This document shows, piece by piece, positions 16,736 through 24,709 of a stretch of DNA of 34,617 bases. The number at the start of each line of letters is the position of its first letter. Within the stretch, counting starts at the first letter, position 1. The translations under genes were made by a program, and so were the position numbers. The notes beneath the pieces are model-generated. The model did no database searches and had not been told where the DNA came from. It was given only the letters and a program-made list of their open reading frames with translations. Origin of the DNA: JBKEDH01 sp047975295 (GTDB lineage Bacteria; Bacteroidota; Bacteroidia; Flavobacteriales; Flavobacteriaceae); the NCBI GenBank assembly GCA_047975295.1, contig JBKEDH010000112.1, positions 1 to 34,617 on the forward strand, read 5' to 3'.

Positions 16736-17647
16736 ATGTTTGGAAAAAAGAAAAAGGAAATACCCAAAATAGATAAAGACCAATTAGAACTTCTTGAAAA
16801 TGCCCAAAAACGCATTAAACAGAAAAGACGTTTGTACATCCACTTTGTTATTTTTTTAATTGGCTGTGTTTTTTTAATATTGGCCAATACCGTTTTGGGT
16901 ATTGGAAAAGAATTTACCTTATTTGGTAAGGAATGGTTTTTGTACGCCATTATTTTGTGGGCCTTCTTTTTTGTGTACCATATTTTTAATGTGTTTGTTA
17001 CCAATAAATTTATGGGTAAAAAATGGGAACAGCGACAACTTAACAAGCTGGTATCCAAGCAAAACCAACGTATAGAAAAACTTAAAGCTACCTTACCCAG
17101 CGATGATGCACTATTAAAGAACACCACAAAAAAATCGTTGTCGTTTACTACCAGAAATAACCTAACCTTAATTGTTGCCGCCTCCGAGAACAATGCCATA
17201 GGAAAGGAAAACAAACTTATTTGGCATTTAAGCGACGATTTAAAACGTTTTAAAAATCTAACAAGCGGACACCATATTATTATGGGCAGAAAAACTTTTG
17301 AAAGCTTTCCTAAACCACTTCCCAACCGCACACATGTGGTTATTTCCAGACAAAAAGATTATACTGTACCTCAAGGTGTTATATTGGTTAACTCGTTAGA
17401 AGAAGCTATCGATGTTTCCCAAAAAGACCCTCAACCCTTTATTATTGGCGGTGGCGAAATTTATAGGCAAGCCATAACTTTGTGTACTAAGATTGAAATG
17501 ACAAGGGTACACGAAACATTTGCAGATGCCGATGCCTTTTTTCCTGAAATAGATACTTCTATTTGGAAAGAAACAGCAAATGCGTTTCACAGCAAAAATG
17601 AAAGTAACAATTACGATTTTTCGTTTATTACTTACGAAAAAAAATAA
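16736..17647 (+). CDS. folA: Dihydrofolate reductase fused to an N-terminal 2TM membrane domain
   Basis: A 303-residue single frame with two parts. Residues 1-105 are a 2TM domain: a basic start, helices at about 33-53 and 67-90 separated by a short loop, then a basic amphipathic segment. Residues 142-302 are a complete dihydrofolate reductase that makes THF from DHF with NADPH. It has LTLIVAASENNAIGKENKLI, the substrate-binding W163 and D168 in IWHLSDDLKRF, the NADPH site IIMGRKTFESFP (181-192) and FIIGGGEIYRQA (235-246). No methionine occurs in the DHFR part before residue 183, so an internal restart from ATG would give a broken enzyme. The fused product should therefore be held at the inner membrane with DHFR in the cytosol. 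thyA lies upstream on the same strand. Confidence 0.93.
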   Translation: MFGKKKKEIPKIDKDQLELLENAQKRIKQKRRLYIHFVIFLIGCVFLILANTVLGIGKEFTLFGKEWFLYAIILWAFFFVYHIFNVFVTNKFMGKKWEQRQLNKLVSKQNQRIEKLKATLPSDDALLKNTTKKSLSFTTRNNLTLIVAASENNAIGKENKLIWHLSDDLKRFKNLTSGHHIIMGRKTFESFPKPLPNRTHVVISRQKDYTVPQGVILVNSLEEAIDVSQKDPQPFIIGGGEIYRQAITLCTKIEMTRVHETFADADAFFPEIDTSIWKETANAFHSKNESNNYDFSFITYEKK

Positions 17648-17700
17648 GCTACAACACTATAATATAACCATATCGTATAAACCGAAAAAACGGACCGAAA

Positions 17701-17769
17701 TTGAGCATAGAATTAAGAAAACACACAGAAGAAATAACACCAATTTCGGATGCTGAATTTGAAATAAAC
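17701..17769 (+). pseudogene. Probable N-terminal remnant of a Crp/Fnr-type regulator
   Basis: About 23 codons read SIELRKHTEEITPISDAEFE after a TTG. They resemble the opening of Bacteroidota Crp/Fnr-family regulators (…ELRKHIEEITP…DEEFE), a match made from memory. The frame then runs without resemblance into repeat sequence and stops at 17812-17814. There is no cyclic-nucleotide or HTH domain anywhere downstream. The similarity stops where the first cassette-like repeat begins, which suggests that a rearrangement removed the rest. Confidence 0.42.
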
Positions 17770-17935
17770 CTACCTACAACATTGTACACAAGAAATAGCT
17801 TAGTAAATACTTAATTCGAGGTTATTACATTATTTGTTACTACTTGCAAATTCATTTGCTTTTTATAAATTCGGCAAATAAAATTTGCAAGTAATTTATA
17901 TTGGGTACCAAACCGAAATATTCAGCTTCGCCTCT
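17770..17935 (+). repeat. Cassette-like intergenic repeat, copy A
   Basis: This stretch shares an ordered series of blocks with copy B (18524-18855): caacattg, then aatagc…aaatacttaatt, then ctacttg…aaat, then gcaaataaaatttgca, then ttgg…tac…aa…cgaaa…cagctt. It has no protein-coding character. The two copies bracket the broken lipoprotein gene in the same orientation. Repeats of this look separate orphan genes in other Flavobacteriaceae, by my recollection. With the Crp/Fnr remnant this fills the 315 bases between the DHFR and lipoprotein genes. Confidence 0.55.
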
Positions 17936-17962
17936 CTGTGCTTTTGCATAAAAAACAAATTA

Positions 17963-18502
17963 ATGAAATCTATCTTTATAGCGTCGTTATTATTATTTCT
18001 GTCATGTAAAAATGAAAAAAATAACCAAATTATAACTATTTCAAATCCATATTTGATTGAAATTAATGAAATTGACTCTATCTATAAGTTAAACGATAAG
18101 TTATCTGAAGATTTTATTCTTAATTCAGGGAGTGTTTTTCAGGATTATTCAAAATTAATTTGGATAAAAAACAATATCGGTAAATTGAAAAATAAAATTA
18201 GACCTATTGAATCAAATTACTATTCTCAAAACAACAATTTACTCCAACGTATTAAAAACACAAAACTTCCCCACAAAAAATAGTCTCTTGACATAGATCC
18301 ATTTCATAAAGAAAAATTTAAAGTTGAAGCAAAAATTAATTTACCAACTGAAATATTTGAGACCCAATCTCTGCTAATTATTCAAATGGAAACAATAAGT
18401 CCAATCCTCTCCAAAAAATATGATGAAGATAATTGGTTAAATTTTCAAAACGACAAAGTGAAAATCAGAACAAATCATATTTGGAACGAATCGATTATTT
18501 AA
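17963..18502 (+). pseudogene. Lipoprotein gene split by an in-frame TAG
   Basis: The ATG at 17963 opens a lipoprotein signal (KSIFIASLLLFLSCKNEKNN, with Cys in an LFLSC lipobox). The frame runs 106 codons to TAG at 18281-18283. The same frame then stays open for 72 further codons (SLDIDPFHKEKFKVEAKINL onward) to TAA at 18500-18502. That continuation has normal protein composition and no better start of its own. The simplest reading is one gene of about 180 codons with a nonsense mutation. No family is recognised. The sequence is more AT-rich than its neighbours and is bracketed by repeats A and B, which fits acquired DNA. A truncated but still expressed 106-residue lipoprotein is possible. 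Confidence 0.6.
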
Positions 18503-18523
18503 AGAACGCATATAATAAAATAA

Positions 18524-18855
18524 AACCTGCACGCAACATTGAGTATAGGCAATAGCAGGTTAAATACTTAATTTAAAATTTTTGTTTTTTTAGTCGCTAC
18601 TTGTAAATCCATTCCTTTTTCGTTTAGTACACGACAAAACTTTCACATTAGTTTATTAAGCTAATTTCCAATACTTTGAAAATTTTAAAAACCTTCAAGG
18701 TCTAATAATATGATGTTCTGTTTATCAACATATTAAAGATAATTTGTCTTTTTGTTGTGTACCATGCCTTTTTCGTTAAATTTAGCAAATAAAATTTGCA
18801 ATGTAGCTTACGTTGGTACTAAATCGAAAAGTCCAGCTTTTCTATTCTGCCAACG
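18524..18855 (+). repeat. Cassette-like intergenic repeat, copy B, with an inserted segment
   Basis: Blocks match copy A at both ends (caacattg…aatagc…aaatacttaatt on the left; gcaaataaaatttgca and cagctt on the right). Between them lie roughly 165 extra bases (about 18619-18778). These include a perfect 11-base palindrome ACCTT-C-AAGGT (18691-18701 region), akin to the dispersed AGGTTTT…AAAACCT palindromes. This accounts for the 376 bases without a gene between the broken lipoprotein and the hydrolase. Confidence 0.5.
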
Positions 18856-18878
18856 CTTACATACATCATCATTAAAAC

Positions 18879-20246
18879 ATGACAAACTCAAAATTATTTT
18901 GGTTGGTTCTATTAATCGCAACTCTTTTGTCCTGTACGCCCAAAAACAAATGGTTTAGCAAAGTTAGTGGTAACAATATTGGTTATAAAATAAGCAAGCC
19001 CAAAGTACCTAAAAAGGATTTTTATGGCAAATACGCTACCGTTGTGTACCTTAAAAACCTAAATTTTAAAAAAATAGGGCGAAATAGTAACGCTAAGGAT
19101 GTTAAATGGCTATTATCTCAGGGATATTATGTTTTCGAGCTCAATTATAAAAAAAATAAAAATGCTGTACCTACCAATATTAACCAAGATATTATAGCCA
19201 TTAACGATTCGTTGGCAACCGGTAACTTTTGCGGATTTAAGAATTGCTCGATAAGCAAATCCTATATATTATTTGAAGGCTACCGCATAATGCCTGACGT
19301 CCCCTATTTTAAAGACGACCCAACAGTTTACAATACCCCAAACGAATATACAAACGGCGACATGCTATATATGGATATTATTTATCCGGCCAATACTTCG
19401 GTTGCTGTACCCATAATCTTATCCTTTTCGTACAGTAATAGCCATGCTACTTACAATACCGAAAAAGGTAAACTTACCAATACCAATAAAAATTTACGTA
19501 TGTATTTACCCTACACTTTCGCAGGCTTTAACGATTCCTTTTTAGAAGGAGCTCCTGCCCATGGTATGGCTTGGGCCATTGCCGACCACCCCAAATATTG
19601 TCCTTGGGGAAGTGGAAAACCAAAAAATGGAAAGAACGATACCTATAAATCGTACCAAACCAATCCTGATGCAGCACAAAAAGTAAAATCGGCAGTTCGT
19701 ACATTGCGAGCAACAGGAAAAGCAATAGGTCTCTCGAAACACATAGGCATCTATGGATTTTCCAGAGGTGCTACTGCCGGTGCCATGGCTATTGGAGACC
19801 GTAAAGTTCCCAAATTTGAAAATGCAGGATTTTATACAGACGTATCTAGCAATATCCAGGCTGCCACAATAGGCCCAGGTGTATTCGATTATACCATTAT
19901 TTACAATACTTTAAACGACGGCGACTTTAATCTGGAAACCCGATGTCCTTGGGCATGGGGCAAACTGGACAATCATTTCAACCTATGGAAAACCATGGGT
20001 GCAACCTATTTGGCAAAAACCGCTGCAAGTGCTCCCACCCTATTCTTTTACAACACCACCGATGCACTATATTATACTGAACAAGCCAATTATTTCAAAG
20101 CCAAATTAGATTCCTTAAATGTTCCTACACAAAGCCTTATCGATTATGGGCAAGGCCATACCGTACCGCAAACAAATGAATCGTTAGATTATTTGTATTC
20201 CTTCTTTAAAAAACACCTGAATACTCCTCTTGTTAAAAATGATTGA
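18879..20246 (+). CDS. Lipoprotein alpha/beta hydrolase
   Basis: 455 residues. A lipoprotein signal ends at C19 (LLIATLLSC), so the mature protein should be lipid-anchored in the envelope. The catalytic domain shows the nucleophile elbow GFSRG (293-297, Ser295). A plausible acid is D395 in YNTTDALYYTEQ and a plausible histidine is H427 in DYGQGHTVPQ, in the correct order and spacing for a serine hydrolase. Residues 100-290 include long insertions rich in Asn, Tyr and Pro. Substrate is not evident; an esterase or peptidase of the prolyl-oligopeptidase/acetyl-xylan-esterase type is possible. It stands alone between repeat B and the FAD enzyme. Confidence 0.82.
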   Translation: MTNSKLFWLVLLIATLLSCTPKNKWFSKVSGNNIGYKISKPKVPKKDFYGKYATVVYLKNLNFKKIGRNSNAKDVKWLLSQGYYVFELNYKKNKNAVPTNINQDIIAINDSLATGNFCGFKNCSISKSYILFEGYRIMPDVPYFKDDPTVYNTPNEYTNGDMLYMDIIYPANTSVAVPIILSFSYSNSHATYNTEKGKLTNTNKNLRMYLPYTFAGFNDSFLEGAPAHGMAWAIADHPKYCPWGSGKPKNGKNDTYKSYQTNPDAAQKVKSAVRTLRATGKAIGLSKHIGIYGFSRGATAGAMAIGDRKVPKFENAGFYTDVSSNIQAATIGPGVFDYTIIYNTLNDGDFNLETRCPWAWGKLDNHFNLWKTMGATYLAKTAASAPTLFFYNTTDALYYTEQANYFKAKLDSLNVPTQSLIDYGQGHTVPQTNESLDYLYSFFKKHLNTPLVKND

Positions 20247-20285
20247 TACCGTGTATTTTCCTTACTTTTATAATGTATGAATTTC

Positions 20286-20293
20286 TAATTTTG
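20286..20293 (+). promoter_or_regulatory. -7 box directly before the FAD-dehydrogenase start
   Basis: TAATTTTG matches TAnnTTTG and ends four bases before the ATG, again implying a leaderless or nearly leaderless transcript. No -33 TTG is visible. Confidence 0.35.
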
Positions 20294-20297
20294 CAAT

Positions 20298-21854
20298 ATG
20301 GTTAAAGAACTACAACTGCGCATATCCCTTAAAGAAGAAGGACAAGACAGTATTTTGATTAAAAAATCGGCTGAAATATTAACTGTTGATGAAAAAGTAA
20401 TTACGGGGATAAAAATACTTAGAAGATCTATCGATGCCCGCAAACCAAAAATTATAATCAATTATAAAATAGCGGTTTATATTACAGAATCCTTTCCTAA
20501 GATATCACAATATCAATTTGATTACAAAGATATTTCCAGAGCTAACCCCATACACATTATTGGTTTTGGCCCAGCGGGTATGTATGCGGCATTGCGATGT
20601 ATCGAGTTGGGATTTAAACCCATTGTTTTAGAGCGTGGCAAAAACGTACAAGAAAGACGGCGCGATTTACGGGCAATAAACCAGTTTCACGATGTAAACG
20701 AAGATTCTAATTACTGCTTTGGCGAAGGTGGTGCAGGCACTTATAGTGACGGCAAACTTTATACCCGCAGCTTAAAACGCGGCGATGTACGCCGAATTTT
20801 TGAAAATCTGGTTTTTCACGGTGCTACCGAACAGATTTTAATAGATGCCCATCCACACATTGGCACCAACAAACTTCCAAAAGTAGTCCAAAATATAAGG
20901 GAAACTATTTTAAAATATGGTGGCGAAATCCATTTTGAGACCCGTGTTACCGATTTCATTATTAAAAATAATAAAATACAATCCGTTATATTACAAAATG
21001 GCACTGAAATGGCTGCTAATCGCGTTATCTTGGCAACAGGACATTCGGCGAGAGATATTTTTTACCTACTCCATAAAAAGGGTATCCAACTCCAAGCTAA
21101 ATCGTTTGCTATGGGCGTTCGGGCAGAACATCCGCAAGAGATTATCGATGGCATCCAGTATCATTGTAATGGCAAACGCCACGAATTGCTTCCGGCAGCC
21201 TCATACAACTTGGTCGAACAGGTTAATGAACGCGGCGTATATTCGTTCTGTATGTGCCCCGGTGGGTTTATAGTACCCGCAGCTACAGCAAATGGCGAAG
21301 TGGTGGTAAACGGTATGTCTCCATCCAAACGCAACAATTTATTTGCTAATTCGGGTATTGTGGTTGAAATTAATGTAAATAAAGATTTACAAAGATACGA
21401 ACATTTTGGAGCCTTAAAAGGATTGGAATATCAAAAAGACTTAGAACGTCTGGCTTTTACCGCCGGTGGACGTAGTCAAGTAGCACCGGCACAACGCCTA
21501 ACCGATTTTGTTGAAGGAAAATTATCGGCATCCCTAAACCCCTGTTCGTACCAACCAGGACTAAATTCGGCACCCTTGCATTCTTTACTACCAAAAATAA
21601 TAGGCAGTCGCTTACGAAAAGGTTTTGTGGCTTTCGGCAAGAAAATGAAAGGGTATTATACCGAAAATGCTAATATTGTAGGTGTGGAATCCAGAACCTC
21701 ATCGCCAATTTCCATTCCCCGCAACAATAATTTAGAACATCCAGATATACAAGGCTTATTTCCTTGTGGCGAAGGTGCAGGTTATGCCGGTGGTATTATT
21801 TCGGCCGCTATGGATGGCGAACGCTGCGCCGAAGCAGCAACAAAAGGTTTATAA
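20298..21854 (+). CDS. FAD-dependent dehydrogenase (COG2509-like)
   Basis: A 518-residue cytosolic flavoprotein. Residues 1-80 are a small N-terminal domain typical of the family, in front of a Rossmann dinucleotide site GFGPAG (89-94) with the acidic end LERG following. The middle has CFGEGGAGTYSDGKL, a conserved family motif. The C terminus closes the FAD site with GLFPCGEGAGYAGGIISAAM. Proteins of this family are annotated only as NAD(P)/FAD-dependent oxidoreductases; the physiological substrate is unknown. Length and start agree with the family. Behind it lies a decayed acetyltransferase gene. Confidence 0.9.
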   Translation: MVKELQLRISLKEEGQDSILIKKSAEILTVDEKVITGIKILRRSIDARKPKIIINYKIAVYITESFPKISQYQFDYKDISRANPIHIIGFGPAGMYAALRCIELGFKPIVLERGKNVQERRRDLRAINQFHDVNEDSNYCFGEGGAGTYSDGKLYTRSLKRGDVRRIFENLVFHGATEQILIDAHPHIGTNKLPKVVQNIRETILKYGGEIHFETRVTDFIIKNNKIQSVILQNGTEMAANRVILATGHSARDIFYLLHKKGIQLQAKSFAMGVRAEHPQEIIDGIQYHCNGKRHELLPAASYNLVEQVNERGVYSFCMCPGGFIVPAATANGEVVVNGMSPSKRNNLFANSGIVVEINVNKDLQRYEHFGALKGLEYQKDLERLAFTAGGRSQVAPAQRLTDFVEGKLSASLNPCSYQPGLNSAPLHSLLPKIIGSRLRKGFVAFGKKMKGYYTENANIVGVESRTSSPISIPRNNNLEHPDIQGLFPCGEGAGYAGGIISAAMDGERCAEAATKGL

Positions 21855-21893
21855 CTTCAATAAAATTAGTATCTTTAAATAGAATTGAATATT

Positions 21894-22224
21894 ATGACAG
21901 AAAAGAAAATGCCTGCCGGAGTATAGTCCCCCCGATCCTGCTTAAAAAAAAGGAACGCCACCATGTACGTTTACTTTTCCATAAATTCAATCATTTAAGT
22001 GATAAACATTTAGAAGAACGCACCAAACTGCTTTATTAAATTTTTGGACAAGCAGGAAAAATCTATATATAGAACTACCTTTCCGCTACGATTACGGTAA
22101 TAATATAACCGCAGGTAATAATGTTGTAGTTGGAGCAGATTCGGTAGTTATCAAAAGTTTTCCTGATAACGTCGTTATTGCCGATAATTCTGTAAAAATT
22201 TTAAAAACCATAGATAATGGTTAA
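21894..22224 (+). pseudogene. Decayed maltose/galactoside O-acetyltransferase (Maa-like)
   Basis: The pieces appear in the right order but in different frames. They are MTEKKMPAG, then SPPDPA, then RHHVRLLFHKFNHLSDKHLE…LLY, then IFGQAGKIYI, then ELPFRYDYGNNI. A jump follows straight to GNNVVVGADSVVIKSFPDNV and VKILKTIDNG before TAA. The first parts match the Mac N-terminal domain, and the last matches the C-terminal hexapeptide-repeat end. There are several in-frame stops (for example after MPAGV and after KLLY) and at least two frameshifts. Roughly the middle half, including the catalytic histidine region, is deleted. The gene cannot make an active acetyl-CoA sugar transferase. Confidence 0.75.
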
Positions 22225-22238
22225 ATACATCCATTATT

Positions 22239-22275
22239 TATTTTTGTAAACAAAAACAACATTACTTTATTTTTG
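22239..22275 (+). promoter_or_regulatory. Two tandem -7 boxes upstream of the CHAP gene
   Basis: TATTTTTG occurs at 22239-22246 and again at 22268-22275, both perfect TAnnTTTG matches. The TTG inside the first box lies 21 bases before the second, so it may double as a -33 element. A start near 22280 would give a leader of about 120 bases containing the hairpin described next. Confidence 0.45.
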
Positions 22276-22287
22276 TCTTACAACCAC

Positions 22288-22332
22288 AAAGGGTTAAACA
22301 CCCTATAAATAGGGTATTTAACCTTTTCTCTT
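22288..22332 (+). terminator. Strong hairpin with T-rich tail: terminator or attenuator
   Basis: aaagggttaaacaccct (22288-22304) pairs with agggtatttaacctttt (22311-22327) around a six-base loop. There is one mismatch and one G-U pair. A T-rich tract follows (ttttctcttttt). Its form is that of an intrinsic terminator, but the only genes just upstream are the dead acetyltransferase and, further back, the FAD enzyme. Two promoter boxes precede it, so it could also act as a leader attenuator for the gene at 22402. Confidence 0.6.
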
Positions 22333-22401
22333 TTTAGGGTTTATCCTGTAAACTCTTCTTCATAATTATTAAAACTTTGTACTTCACTAAAACAAATAAT
22401 T

Positions 22402-23073
22402 ATGAAAAATTTATTGGAAGTTGCCATCAATGAATTTGGTATTAAAGAAATTAAAGGTCCAGAACATAATAAACGTATTGTTCAATATGCAAAAGAAGCA
22501 GGTTTTAAGTGGATTAACGACGACGAAACCCCGTGGTGCAGTACATTTTTAAACTGGGTTGCCGTAAAGGCAGGACTGGAAAATTCAAAATCGGCAGCAG
22601 CAAGATCTTGGTTAAACGTAGGCTTCGAAATACAACATCCCGAACCTGGGGATATTGTTGTATTCTGGAGGAAAAACATTAATTCCCACTTAGGCCATGT
22701 AGGTATTTATCTCGGTTTTTCAAAAGACGACACCCGCATTTATGTTTTGGGAGGCAACCAAGGCGATGCTGTTAGCATTTCGGCATATCCGGCAACCCGT
22801 TTACTGGGCTTTAGGCGCCTTAACAACACTTCATTGACCACCTTACCCAAAAGCCCCATAAGAAAAGGCAGCAGGGGCTCACATGTAGTAACCCTTCAAA
22901 ATGCACTTAAAATTTTAGGTTATAATCCCGGCACATCCGATGGTGTTTTTGGGCCAAAAACCGAGACTGCCATTAAACAACTACAATCTACAAGTATGGA
23001 TTTGAACATTACCGGCATATACAATGCCGAAACCAAAGCCAAAATGGAAGTGCTTTTGGCCAATAAAGATTAA
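22402..23073 (+). CDS. CHAP-like (TIGR02594 type) peptidase with peptidoglycan-binding domain
   Basis: 223 residues with no signal peptide. The N-terminal catalytic part (about 3-140) has the Cys nucleophile C46 in TPWCSTFLNW, the His H99 in SHLGHVGIY and a polar residue in GGNQGDAVS (117-125), the pattern of NlpC/CHAP-type amidases. Residues about 152-218 are a PG_binding_1 fold (IRKGSRGSHVVTLQNALKIL, then DGVFGPKTETAIKQLQ). It should cut peptide bonds in peptidoglycan, but without an export signal it must be released by lysis, carried by another system, or kept inside. Phage endolysins and effectors of contractile systems share this layout. The next gene starts 70 bases later, so co-transcription is likely. 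Confidence 0.87.
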   Translation: MKNLLEVAINEFGIKEIKGPEHNKRIVQYAKEAGFKWINDDETPWCSTFLNWVAVKAGLENSKSAAARSWLNVGFEIQHPEPGDIVVFWRKNINSHLGHVGIYLGFSKDDTRIYVLGGNQGDAVSISAYPATRLLGFRRLNNTSLTTLPKSPIRKGSRGSHVVTLQNALKILGYNPGTSDGVFGPKTETAIKQLQSTSMDLNITGIYNAETKAKMEVLLANKD

Positions 23074-23143
23074 AACTAACAAATAATGGTGCTCGCCGAA
23101 AAACCAAATTTTAAATAGAGTAGGCCAATTAAAACCTAATATT

Positions 23144-24685
23144 ATGCCAGATAATTTCGAACCGATCCCAGACGATTTAATGAATGTTGTCTTTGGTGAT
23201 GTGTACAAAAAACTAACCAATGGCGGCGACCCCAAAATGTTGGGCCCTGACAATTTTATTGCTTGGGAACCCGTAGCTGCCATTATAGACGAAGAAGCTT
23301 TCGATTATGCCTCAAAAGGACTGTTTGGGGCACCTCCAAAAAAAGAGGGCATAAGCGACGAAGAGTATAACGATTTAAGGAGTTCGAGTAAATGGGGCCG
23401 ATTTGCACAGGCCGAAGAATTTGCCAGAATTGCCGATCAAATACCGGCATATATTCCCAGCATAAAAGATAAAGCTCGTGAATTTAGCGTGTTTAGCCAT
23501 AAACCGGACCATACGGTATCTAACACCTACGCCGATATTTTAGATTTTTGTGTAGTGAAAAATTCCAAAATTGATCCTAAAGTTGAGAAAAAACTAGAAA
23601 TGCTCCGTAAAAAACTCTTCAAAACCAAAAAATTAAAAAATCCCGACTACGACGAAGAGATGATAGAGCACCCGGAAGACAACCCCCAATACATTTACCA
23701 ATCCTTTATGTCTCCCATGTACATGAAGTATTTGGAGTACGAAGCACTATATGAAGAAGCCGAAGAAGTATTAACCGATTTGCAAATACGTGTTAACGAA
23801 GGCGACAGTGAAGCCATGACCGAAATGGCCATAAACGGAAGAAACATTATTAGAAAAAGGGACAATGCACTAAAACGTTGGGAATCCTTAGGCTACAAAG
23901 GTCAAGTAGAAAAAATAATGAACTACATAGACGAGATTGAAGCCAGCAACTTTATTACCGTAAAAAAACGCTACGAATCGGAGTTTTTGGCTGCCAAACG
24001 CACCGGATTGGGCGGCTCGAACACATATTATTATTCGGCACCTATACCTGCAAAAATACTGGAGAACTCCAGAGGTTGGACCTCATTTAAGTTTAAAAAA
24101 TCCAATTACAATTCTTCGTACAGAAATACAGCCCACGGTTGGTCGGCCAAAGCCCGTTACTTTGGCATTGCCAGTGTTAATACAGAAGGTAAAATAACCA
24201 ATGTATCCTCGCAATATGACTTTAACGATTTTGAGATGAGTTTTAAACTTACCAAGTGCTACGTATCGCGTCCATGGCTGGGCATGAATTTTATTAAATC
24301 CAGATACTGGAAATACTCCAAAACGGGACAAGATATCGTTAACAATCAAATGGTTAGTGATGGTAATGGAAAAGGATTGATGCCTGCCGTAGTAACCGAA
24401 CTATATTTTGCCAAGGATATTAAAATTGGCTTTAAAAAAGGAAGCAATTCATATAAAAGAGCAGAAAAACATATTAAGTCCGGTGGCGGTTTTGGTTTTG
24501 GCCCTTTTAGAATAGGAGCAAATTACTCTTACGACGATACCAAGGTGGACACTTCCGGAAGTCGGGAAGAACAAGGAATAACCTCTCCAGAAATACTACT
24601 AATAGGAAGAAAGTGCCATATACTGGGTATGGCTCCAAATCCGCTACCCAGCATTAAGAACGACGAATGGGTAGAAGTCAATTAA
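23144..24685 (+). CDS. Unrecognised 513-residue protein with RPW module (paralogue A)
   Basis: No family recognised. It has no signal peptide or membrane helix. Residues 1-180 are acidic and soluble-looking, with several Trp. About 185-265 is helical and charged. About 300-465 is a beta-rich module with landmarks GWTS (311-314), KCYVSRPWLGMNFIKSRYWK (371-390), ELYFAKDIKIGF (419-430) and GFGFGPFRIG (449-458). The end has PEILLIGRKCHILGM, where a hydrophobic strand precedes a Pro-rich tail. The second gene downstream carries a diverged version of the 185-460 region, found by comparing the two proteins. It follows the CHAP gene closely and is probably expressed with it. A secreted or carried effector, or a ligand-binding protein, are open possibilities. 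Nothing proves either. Confidence 0.8.
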   Translation: MPDNFEPIPDDLMNVVFGDVYKKLTNGGDPKMLGPDNFIAWEPVAAIIDEEAFDYASKGLFGAPPKKEGISDEEYNDLRSSSKWGRFAQAEEFARIADQIPAYIPSIKDKAREFSVFSHKPDHTVSNTYADILDFCVVKNSKIDPKVEKKLEMLRKKLFKTKKLKNPDYDEEMIEHPEDNPQYIYQSFMSPMYMKYLEYEALYEEAEEVLTDLQIRVNEGDSEAMTEMAINGRNIIRKRDNALKRWESLGYKGQVEKIMNYIDEIEASNFITVKKRYESEFLAAKRTGLGGSNTYYYSAPIPAKILENSRGWTSFKFKKSNYNSSYRNTAHGWSAKARYFGIASVNTEGKITNVSSQYDFNDFEMSFKLTKCYVSRPWLGMNFIKSRYWKYSKTGQDIVNNQMVSDGNGKGLMPAVVTELYFAKDIKIGFKKGSNSYKRAEKHIKSGGGFGFGPFRIGANYSYDDTKVDTSGSREEQGITSPEILLIGRKCHILGMAPNPLPSIKNDEWVEVN

Positions 24686-24709
24686 AGCAAACCTTTCTTT
24701 AAACTCCAG

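Noticed and set aside
16645..17331. 228-codon open frame on the minus strand
   Set aside because: It is antisense to the well-supported 2TM-DHFR gene, and its translation has no domain, start context or composition of a real gene.
17641..18880. CRISPR-like array from the repeated segments
   Set aside because: Only two diverged copies exist, they are far apart, and they enclose a coding frame rather than spacers.
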